DNA from: Pseudomonas sp.
GTDB taxonomy: Bacteria; Pseudomonadota; Gammaproteobacteria; Pseudomonadales; Pseudomonadaceae
DNA length: 64,000 nucleotides
Assembly (NCBI RefSeq): GCF_017744435.1
Contig: NZ_JAGIBG010000002.1
Span: forward strand, 62,001 to 126,000
Reading direction: 5' to 3'
The position numbers were made by a program, and so were the translations under genes. Positions within the stretch are counted from its first letter, which is position 1. Every line of letters begins with the position of its first letter. This document shows, in pieces, positions 58,128 through 64,000 of the stretch. The notes below the pieces were generated by a model. The model made no database searches and was not told the DNA's origin. It was given only the letters and a program-made list of their open reading frames with translations.

Positions 58128-58310
58128 ATGAAACAGCTACTAGCAGCCGTTACACTCATATTATCCGGATGCACAGGCGAGATGCCTCTACTACTTCCCA
58201 ACAGGCAAGAAATGAAATTTCAGTGCGACATGGACCCTTACAAACAGGGCTGCGAACGCCAGATGGATTATCAAGAGCACCGTCGCTGGATCAAGAAACC
58301 AACGACCTGA
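58128..58310 (+). CDS. Small lipoprotein, copy 1 of a paralogous pair
   Basis: 60 residues. Short signal peptide with lipobox LSGC, lipidated Cys15; mature part 46 residues with Cys33 and Cys42 enclosing CDMDPYKQGC. Copy 2 at 59092-59274 shares the lipobox position, LPN.QE.KF and a 12-residue identical block. No family is recognised. It precedes a DNase-fold/immunity pair, so a role as a bacteriocin lysis or entry-exclusion lipoprotein is possible but unproven. Bases 58311-58514 after it show no gene. Confidence 0.65.
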   Translation: MKQLLAAVTLILSGCTGEMPLLLPNRQEMKFQCDMDPYKQGCERQMDYQEHRRWIKKPTT

Positions 58311-58514
58311 AGCTATGGCACACATGTAAACCGAAGAGCAAATCAGCATGCTCCCAGATCCAATTGAGCAGGGTCATGCTACAGCAAATAATTAACCCAA
58401 CATGGATTATCCTAAACGTAAGTAGAAGCCGCCTTGCGGTTTAAGCACCTCGAATACCCCCCACTCAACCACCGAAATGATGAGCTCACCATCAAACAAG
58501 AGATAAACACTGAC

Positions 58515-58835
58515 ATGGCATTCCCGCTACCCAACCACATCGCAAAGAACCTGGAAAATCAAACTTACCGTAACTTCGACGATTTCTCCCAAGCCTTCTG
58601 GCTGGCCATAGCCGAGGATCCGGTCTACTCCCAACAATTCGTTACCTCGCAACTCAACCGCATCAAGCAAGGCTGGCCACCCCGCGCGCCCTTCAGTGAA
58701 ACCGCCAAAGGCGTGCGCAACTATCAGATCTGCCACCTCGACCCACCCACCCTGGGCGGTGCGATGTACGACGCTGAAAACCTGAGAATCATGAGTGCCC
58801 TGCAGTACGCGCTGTCTTCGGAGGCGGAATGGTGA
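58515..58835 (+). CDS. Colicin/pyocin-type HNH DNase-fold protein, catalytic residues lost
   Basis: 106 residues from ATG 58515 (weak ribosome site; an ATG at 58434 would add 27 unrelated residues). It aligns by eye with the nuclease domain of colicins E2/E9 and S pyocins: YRNFDDFSQAFWLAIAEDP (18-36), QLNRIKQGWPPRAP, and GGAMYDAENLRIM (81-93). But the catalytic ELHH is QICH (71-74) and the final HxxxH is Tyr98/Ser102, so three metal ligands are gone. There is no receptor-binding or translocation domain. Either a decayed bacteriocin remnant or a non-catalytic immunity-binding protein. Overlaps the immunity gene by seven bases. Confidence 0.75.
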   Translation: MAFPLPNHIAKNLENQTYRNFDDFSQAFWLAIAEDPVYSQQFVTSQLNRIKQGWPPRAPFSETAKGVRNYQICHLDPPTLGGAMYDAENLRIMSALQYALSSEAEW

Positions 58836-59095
58836 TCAGTCAAAAGCACAGCCTCGCCGACTACACCTGCGCAGAATTTCGGGGCGTGGTCGAGGAACTG
58901 CTCCAGGCAACTGGAACTTCAGCCTGGCAGGACCAATTATTGGAGCACTTTATCGACATGGCCGAACACCCGGACGGCTCCGACCTCCTCTATTACCCGG
59001 CAAACGAAATGGAGGGCTGTGCAGTGGGCGTGATCGCACGCATCATCGCCTGGCGAAAATCAAAGGGACTTCCCCTGTTCAAGGACGTGCAATGA
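58829..59095 (+). CDS. Colicin/pyocin DNase immunity protein (Im9 family)
   Basis: 88 residues, the Im2/Im9 size. HSLADYTCAEFRGVVEELL matches helix 1, and HFIDMAEHPDGSDLLYYP (40-57) matches the helix II-III specificity and binding segment; Ser51, Asp52, Tyr55 and Tyr56, which contact the DNase in colicin complexes, are kept. GGAGG lies before ATG 58829. The gene overlaps the DNase-like stop by seven bases and its TGA overlaps the next ATG by four, so the three genes look translationally coupled. An intact immunity gene may protect against related pyocins. Confidence 0.88.
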   Translation: MVISQKHSLADYTCAEFRGVVEELLQATGTSAWQDQLLEHFIDMAEHPDGSDLLYYPANEMEGCAVGVIARIIAWRKSKGLPLFKDVQ

Positions 59096-59274
59096 ACAAG
59101 TCTGTATGGGTATTGATGCTGCTTCTATCCGGTTGCGCCGACGGCAGGATCCTCATTCTGCCTAATCTGCAGGAGCAGAAATTCGCCTGCGACATGGATC
59201 CTTACAAACAAGGATGCGAACGCCATAGTGATTATGACCGGCACTACAAGTCCATCGAGGACAAGAAGGGTTAG
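59092..59274 (+). CDS. Small lipoprotein, copy 2 of a paralogous pair
   Basis: 60 residues. Lipobox LSGC with lipidated Cys15; Cys33 and Cys42 flank CDMDPYKQGC exactly as in copy 1 at 58128-58310. The ATG overlaps the immunity stop (ATGA). The 36-base block coding CDMDPYKQGCER differs at three bases, all third positions. Function unknown; its position after an immunity gene is where lysis lipoproteins sit in colicin operons, though the sequence is not a known lysis protein. Confidence 0.72.
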   Translation: MNKSVWVLMLLLSGCADGRILILPNLQEQKFACDMDPYKQGCERHSDYDRHYKSIEDKKG

Positions 59275-59347
59275 ATAGCTCAGAACACTGTTTAGTAATG
59301 CTTGATATCGGCGCATGCCAATGGGTTTGCAAAATTAAATCCAAAAC

Positions 59348-59374
59348 AAAAAACCCCGCCGAAGCGGGGTTTTT
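59348..59374. terminator. Bidirectional terminator between the island and cysNC
   Basis: 10-base stem AAACCCCGC/GCGGGGTTT with CGAA loop, A-run left and T-run right; serves cysNC on the minus strand and the lipoprotein operon on the plus strand. Confidence 0.9.
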
Positions 59375-59389
59375 CACAAGCATCAATAC

Positions 59390-61291
59390 TTAGATCGCGC
59401 CACGCTGACGCAGCACATCCAGCACCTGCTTCACGCCTTCATCAACGCTGGTGTTCTGGGTATCGATCACCAGGTCGGCATCCAGCGGCACATCGAACGG
59501 GAAGCTTTCACCCGGGATGTTGTCGCCACCAGCTGCATACAGGCCCTGCGGGTCACGCTCGCGGCACGCCAGCGGCGAGGCCTGAACGTAAACGGTCACC
59601 AGGCGCTCCTTGCCGATCAGTGCCTTGGCCTGTTCGCGGCCTTCGGCATCCGGGGCGACGAACGCAGCCAGGGTCAGCAGGCCGGCTTCGTTGAACTGGC
59701 GCGCCACATGGGCGGCGCGACGCCAGTTCTCGGTACGGCCGGCGCGGTCCTGTGGCAGGCCCTTGTTCAGGTCGTGGCGCAGGTTCTGGCCATCGAGCAC
59801 GTACACCGCACGGCCCATGTCGAACAGCTTGCGCTCGACGGCGTAGGCCAGGGTGCTCTTGCCAGCGCCGGACAGGCCGCTGAACAGCACGGTTGCAGGC
59901 TGCTGGCCGAAGCGCAGGGCGCGCTCTTCGGTGGCCACGTGCGCCTGCTTGCCATGCTGGCCGGTGCTGCCGTGCGGCAGGACTGGCGGCGCGATGATCA
60001 TGCCGGCGCCGACGGTGCCGTTGGTCAGGCGGTCGATGACGATGAACGCGCCGGTGGTGCGGTTGCTGTCGTAACCGTCCAGGGCGATCGAGGCGTCCAG
60101 GGCAACCTTGACGCGGCCAATCTCGTTCAGTTGCAGCGCGCTGGCAGCGCCCTGCTCCAGGGTGTTCACATCGACCTTGTGGGTGATGCTGGCAATCGAG
60201 CCCGGCACATAGCTGGTGGCGCGCTTGATGTCGTATTTCTTGCCCGGGAGCATCGGCTCCTCGGCCATCCACACCAGCATCGCGTCGAACTGGTCAGTGA
60301 CTGGCGGCACGTTATCGGCGTGCACCAGCAGGTCGCCACGGGAGATGTCGATCTCGTCTTCCATGGTCAGGGTCACGGCCTGGCCTGGGCCGGCGTTCTC
60401 CAGCTCACCTTCGAAGGTGACGATGGACTTGACCCGGCTGCTCTTGCCCGACGGCAGCACCACCACTTCGTCACCCTTGTGCACCACGCCGCTGGCGAGG
60501 GTGCCGGCGAAGCCGCGGAAGTTCAGGTTCGGACGGTTGACGTACTGCACCGGGAAGCGCAGGTCGGTGAAGTTGCGGTCAGCCGCAACCTCGACGGTTT
60601 CAAGGATTTCCATCAACGTCGGGCCGGCGTACCACGGCGACTGCTCGCTGTGGTTGACCACGTTGTCGCCCTTGAGCGCCGACATCGGCACGAAGTGCAG
60701 GCTGCTCGGCTTCAGGTTGATGGCATCGGCGAACTTCAGGTAGTCGGCCTTGATCGACTCGAACACGCCTTCATCGAAGCCTTTGAGGTCCATCTTGTTG
60801 ACCGCGACCACGATGTGCTTGATGCCCAGCAAGGATGCGATGTAGCTGTGGCGACGGGTCTGGGTCTGCACACCGTAGCGGGCATCGACCAGGATGATCG
60901 CCAGGTCGCAGGTGGACGCGCCGGTGGCCATGTTGCGGGTGTACTGCTCGTGGCCCGGGGTGTCGGCGATGATGAACTTGCGCTTGGCGGTGGAGAAGTA
61001 GCGGTAGGCGACATCGATGGTGATGCCCTGCTCGCGCTCGGCCTGCAGGCCGTCGACCAGCAGCGCCAGGTCGACTTCTTCGCCGGTGGTGCCGACTTTC
61101 TTCGAATCACGGGTGATGGCCTCGAGGTGGTCCTCGTAGATCATCTTCGAGTCGTGCAGCAGGCGCCCGATCAGGGTGCTCTTGCCATCGTCGACGTTGC
61201 CGCAGGTCAGGAAGCGCAGCAGTTCCTTGCGCTCGTGCTGGGCCAGGTAGGCGAGGATGTCCTCGCTGATCAGATCAGATTGGTGCGACAT
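59390..61291 (-). CDS. cysNC: Sulfate adenylyltransferase subunit 1 / APS kinase fusion CysNC
   Basis: 633 residues. The GTPase part (1-440) has GNVDDGKST at 31-39, [12 protein letters not shown] and NKMDL; the C-terminal kinase part (about 455-633) has P-loop GLSGAGKST and [13 protein letters not shown]. The GTPase drives APS formation with CysD; the kinase makes PAPS. The fusion is usual in Pseudomonas. It follows cysD by 15 bases and is ended by the hairpin at 59348. Confidence 0.98.
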   Translation of the reverse strand: MSHQSDLISEDILAYLAQHERKELLRFLTCGNVDDGKSTLIGRLLHDSKMIYEDHLEAITRDSKKVGTTGEEVDLALLVDGLQAEREQGITIDVAYRYFSTAKRKFIIADTPGHEQYTRNMATGASTCDLAIILVDARYGVQTQTRRHSYIASLLGIKHIVVAVNKMDLKGFDEGVFESIKADYLKFADAINLKPSSLHFVPMSALKGDNVVNHSEQSPWYAGPTLMEILETVEVAADRNFTDLRFPVQYVNRPNLNFRGFAGTLASGVVHKGDEVVVLPSGKSSRVKSIVTFEGELENAGPGQAVTLTMEDEIDISRGDLLVHADNVPPVTDQFDAMLVWMAEEPMLPGKKYDIKRATSYVPGSIASITHKVDVNTLEQGAASALQLNEIGRVKVALDASIALDGYDSNRTTGAFIVIDRLTNGTVGAGMIIAPPVLPHGSTGQHGKQAHVATEERALRFGQQPATVLFSGLSGAGKSTLAYAVERKLFDMGRAVYVLDGQNLRHDLNKGLPQDRAGRTENWRRAAHVARQFNEAGLLTLAAFVAPDAEGREQAKALIGKERLVTVYVQASPLACRERDPQGLYAAGGDNIPGESFPFDVPLDADLVIDTQNTSVDEGVKQVLDVLRQRGAI

Positions 61292-61306
61292 GGAGTAACC
61301 CTGAAA

Positions 61307-62224
61307 TTAGAAGTAGCCTTGGCGTTTCTTGTCTTCCATGGAACCGGCGCCATCGTGATCGATGACACGGCCCTGGCGTTCGGACGTACGGGTCAGGAGC
61401 ATTTCCTGAATGATGTCCGTCAGGGTCTCGGCTTCCGACTCGACAGCGCCCGTCAGCGGGTAGCAGCCGAGGGTACGGAAACGCACCTTCTTCTTGACGA
61501 TGCGCGCCTTCTCTTCCTCGGACAGGTGCTCGAGGATGCGCTCGTCGTCGATCATGATCAGGGTGCCGTTCTTCTCGATCACTTCACGCTCGGCGGCGAA
61601 GTACAGCGGCACGATCGGGATGCCTTCGAGGTAGATGTACTGCCAGATGTCCAGCTCGGTCCAGTTCGACAGCGGGAACACGCGGATCGACTCGCCCTTG
61701 TTGACCTTGCCGTTGTACACGTTCCACAGCTCCGGGCGCTGGTTCTTCGGGTCCCAGCGGTGCTTGCTGTCACGGAACGAGTACACGCGCTCCTTGGCCC
61801 GCGACTTCTCTTCGTCGCGGCGCGCGCCACCGAAGGCGGCGTCGAAACCATGCTTGTCCAGCGCCTGCTTGAGGCCCTGGGTCTTCATGATGTCGGTGTG
61901 CTTGGAGCTGCCATGGGTGAACGGGTTGATACCCTGCGCCACACCCTCGGGGTTGACATGGGTGATCAGCTCCAGGCCCATTTCCTCGACCATCTTGTCG
62001 CGGAAGCTGTACATCTCCTGGAATTTCCACTGGGTGTCGACGTGCATCACCGGGAACGGCAGCTTGCCCGGGAAGAAAGCCTTGCGCGCCAGGTGCAGCA
62101 TCACGGCGGAATCCTTGCCGATCGAGTACAGCATCACCGGGTTATCGAACTCGGCGGCCACCTCGCGGATGATGTGGATGCTCTCCGCCTCCAGCTGTTT
62201 CAAGTGCGTCAGTTTGTCGACCAT
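61307..62224 (-). CDS. cysD: Sulfate adenylyltransferase subunit 2 CysD
   Basis: 305 residues. PP-loop [17 protein letters not shown] near 36-52, [12 protein letters not shown], and the [15 protein letters not shown] loop are typical; the C terminus [23 protein letters not shown] is the family end. Forms APS from sulfate and ATP with CysN. First gene of the cysDNC operon; a REP pair lies about 150 bases upstream. Confidence 0.99.
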   Translation of the reverse strand: MVDKLTHLKQLEAESIHIIREVAAEFDNPVMLYSIGKDSAVMLHLARKAFFPGKLPFPVMHVDTQWKFQEMYSFRDKMVEEMGLELITHVNPEGVAQGINPFTHGSSKHTDIMKTQGLKQALDKHGFDAAFGGARRDEEKSRAKERVYSFRDSKHRWDPKNQRPELWNVYNGKVNKGESIRVFPLSNWTELDIWQYIYLEGIPIVPLYFAAEREVIEKNGTLIMIDDERILEHLSEEEKARIVKKKVRFRTLGCYPLTGAVESEAETLTDIIQEMLLTRTSERQGRVIDHDGAGSMEDKKRQGYF

Positions 62225-62375
62225 GGCTACTCACGAAAAAACACGAAAAACGATCTTATGGACGGCCTGCGGGCCGTGTTCGAGCGAGCCACTTTATCAC
62301 AGCGGCTGCTTCTATTTAGGAGGCGGGCTAGATCGAAAAAGTCTAACGATATGACTGGGGGTTTGGGCTGGCAGG

Positions 62376-62452
62376 CCCGGCCCTTTCGCGGGTAAACCCG
62401 CTCCCACAGGCTCGGTGCGATCCCTGTGGGAGCGGGTTTACCCGCGAAGCAG
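62376..62452. repeat. Inverted REP pair between NIF3 gene and cysD
   Basis: Units at about 62376-62411 and 62421-62452 (CCTTTCGCGGGTAAACCCGC and GCGGGTTTACCCGCGAAG) with a 9-base spacer. It lies between two minus-strand genes, 13 bases after the NIF3 stop. Confidence 0.85.
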
Positions 62453-62464
62453 GCGACACCGATG

Positions 62465-63223
62465 TCAGATGGGATTCGGGCAATCGATGAACAGGTGCTC
62501 CAGGGCGAAGCGCCGCGCCAGGTAATCGCCCAGCGCCTGCACCCCATACCGCTCGGTGGCATGGTGCCCCGCGGCAACGAAGCTGACCCCGTTCTCCCGG
62601 GCACTGTGATAGGTCTGTTCGGACGCCTCGCCAGTGAGGTACAAGTCCACCCCCGCCGCAATCGCCGTATCGATGTAGCCCTGCCCGCCCCCGGTGCACC
62701 AGCCGACCCGGCGGATCATCTGGTCGCCCTCGACCAGCAACGGCTCACGCCCGAGCACTTCCTGCACCCGCCGGGCGAAGTCACGTGCAGTCACAGGCTC
62801 GGCCAGCGAGCCGACCAGCCCGACCACCTTGGGGTTTTCCGGGTCCAGTGGCCCTTCGACGGTGATATCCAGCTGCCGCGCCAGCTGCACGTTGTTGCCA
62901 ACTTCAGGGTGAACATCCAGCGGCAGATGAAACGCCAGCAGGCTGATGTCGTGCTTGAGCAAGGTCTTCAGGCGGCGCTGACGGATCCCGGTAACGCACG
63001 GGTTCTCGCCTTTCCAGAAGTAACCATGGTGCACCAGGATCAGGTCGGCCTCGGCCTCGACTGCGGCATCCAGCAAGGCCTGGCTGGCGGTGACGCCGCT
63101 GACGATGCGGCTGACCTGCGGCCGGCCCTCGACCTGCAGGCCATTGGGGCAGTAATCCTGGATCTTCGCGCTGCCCAGGTAGCGTTCGGCTTCCTCGACC
63201 AGGGTGTTGAGTGCGACGGCCAT
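62465..63223 (-). CDS. NIF3 / YbgI family dinuclear metal protein
   Basis: 252 residues. CPNGLQVEGRPQVSRIVSGVTAS and the HHGYFWKGE metal motif (His65/66 region), plus AGHHATERYG near the C terminus, mark the NIF3/DUF34 family. It binds two metal ions; its proposed roles include GTP cyclohydrolase-like folate chemistry and metal insertion, none settled. Divergent from algW. Confidence 0.93.
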   Translation of the reverse strand: MAVALNTLVEEAERYLGSAKIQDYCPNGLQVEGRPQVSRIVSGVTASQALLDAAVEAEADLILVHHGYFWKGENPCVTGIRQRRLKTLLKHDISLLAFHLPLDVHPEVGNNVQLARQLDITVEGPLDPENPKVVGLVGSLAEPVTARDFARRVQEVLGREPLLVEGDQMIRRVGWCTGGGQGYIDTAIAAGVDLYLTGEASEQTYHSARENGVSFVAAGHHATERYGVQALGDYLARRFALEHLFIDCPNPI

Positions 63224-63391
63224 GAAAATCTCCTCGAAATCTGCGTTCTTCTCGGGCGCAACGCCTGCAGAACGCCCGTATAATGCCGGCCATTATGGGC
63301 CGTCGCCGGCATCGGGGGAACCGGTGTATGATCGCGCGCGCTCATGCCCCACTGCGCGGCCACCGGCCCCCGCTCTTTCCAGGACTCGTTC

Positions 63392-64000
63392 ATGTTCAAG
63401 GCTTTGCGTTACTTTGGCTGGCCCCTGCTCACCGGTATTCTGATCGCCGTACTGATCATCCAGCGCTACCCGGAATGGGTCGGTCTGCCCAGCCAGGACG
63501 TCAACCTGCAGCAAGCCCCGCAAACCACGCGGATCATGCAGGGCCCGGTGTCCTACGCCGACGCCGTGACCCTCGCCGCCCCGGCCGTGGTCAACCTGTA
63601 CACCACCAAAGTGGTGAACAAGACCGCGCACCCGCTCTTCGAAGACCCGCAGTTCCGCCGCTTCTTCGGTGACAACCTGCCCAAGCAGCGCCGTTGGGAG
63701 TCGAGCTTGGGCTCGGCGGTGATCATGAGCCCCGAGGGCTATCTGCTGACCAACAACCACGTCACCAGCGGCGCCGACCAGATCGTCGTGGCCCTGAAGG
63801 ACGGCCGGGAAACCCTGGCGCGGGTGATCGGCAGCGACCCGGAAACCGACCTGGCGGTGTTGAAGATCGACCTGAAGAACCTGCCAGCCATCACCATCGG
63901 CCGCTCCGACAACATCCACATCGGCGATGTGGTGCTGGCCATCGGCAACCCGTTCGGCGTTGGCCAGACCGTGACCATGGGCATCATCAGTGCCACCGGC
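63392..64000 (+). CDS. algW: AlgW/DegS-type periplasmic serine protease, 3'-partial
   Basis: First 203 residues; the gene runs off the window. One N-terminal membrane anchor (WPLLTGILIAVLIIQ, about 10-24), then the trypsin-like domain with catalytic His in TNNHVTSG and Asp in DPETDLAVLKI; the Ser and PDZ domain lie beyond 64000. The sequence matches AlgW, which cleaves the anti-sigma factor MucA in envelope stress. Divergent from the NIF3 gene. Confidence 0.95.
   Translation, partial: MFKALRYFGWPLLTGILIAVLIIQRYPEWVGLPSQDVNLQQAPQTTRIMQGPVSYADAVTLAAPAVVNLYTTKVVNKTAHPLFEDPQFRRFFGDNLPKQRRWESSLGSAVIMSPEGYLLTNNHVTSGADQIVVALKDGRETLARVIGSDPETDLAVLKIDLKNLPAITIGRSDNIHIGDVVLAIGNPFGVGQTVTMGIISATG

Noticed and set aside
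58795..59091. Upstream extension of lipoprotein copy 2 (159-codon frame)
   Set aside because: The extension is a shadow of the immunity gene in another frame; the lipoprotein signal peptide and the paralog both fix the start at 59092.

Overview
The window is a GC-rich gammaproteobacterial chromosome segment. Gene content, codon use and repeated extragenic palindromes (CTCCCACAGG / CGCGGG cores) point to a Pseudomonas, most likely of the P. putida group. Support includes a methionine gamma-lyase with its Lrp-type regulator, a fused CysNC, an AlgW-type protease, a TrpS with a long C-terminal extension and the complete Pseudomonas-type dcw cluster. This assignment rests on reading the proteins; no search was run.

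Layout. Bases 1-461 carry the 3' part of an odd low-GC3 reading frame with an F-box-like segment. Then come groEL-groES with a sigma32-like promoter, fxsA, a HugZ-type flavoprotein, a DUF481 outer-membrane protein, an alkyltransferase-like protein, an AmpG-type permease, an MFS efflux pump, a small MscS channel, yajQ, a ketopantoate reductase, an orphan sensor kinase, a cobalamin adenosyltransferase, a Nudix-ThiE-like fusion, a GST, argJ, secA and dciA.

From 38588 down to 20780 on the minus strand lies the whole division and cell-wall (dcw) cluster: mraZ-rsmH-ftsL-ftsI-murE-murF-mraY-murD-ftsW-murG-murC-ddlB-ftsQ-ftsA-ftsZ-lpxC. Many start and stop codons overlap, and a clear sigma70 promoter with three MraZ boxes sits in front. 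Upstream are rnpB, rsmI, and the divergent lpoA-yraN-gmhA/diaA-dolP group. Then follow sspBA, petABC (cytochrome bc1), rplM-rpsI, an aldo/keto reductase, a GlxA-type regulator, zapE, trpS, an alpha/beta hydrolase, zapG and mdeA/mdeR.

Between mdeR (57217) and cysNC (59390) is an AT-rich accessory island. It holds a single-domain B-lectin protein, a colicin/pyocin-type HNH DNase-fold protein that has lost most catalytic residues, an Im9-family immunity protein translationally coupled to it, and two near-identical 60-residue lipoproteins bracketing the pair. This is the most interesting part of the window. Sulfate activation (cysNC, cysD), a NIF3 protein and the first part of algW close the window.

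Striking non-coding structure: seven inverted pairs of REP elements (one with perfect 48-base arms), a 50-base perfect palindrome after petC, and a spaced inverted repeat between mdeA and mdeR. No tRNA, rRNA, CRISPR array, insertion sequence or replication origin was recognised.
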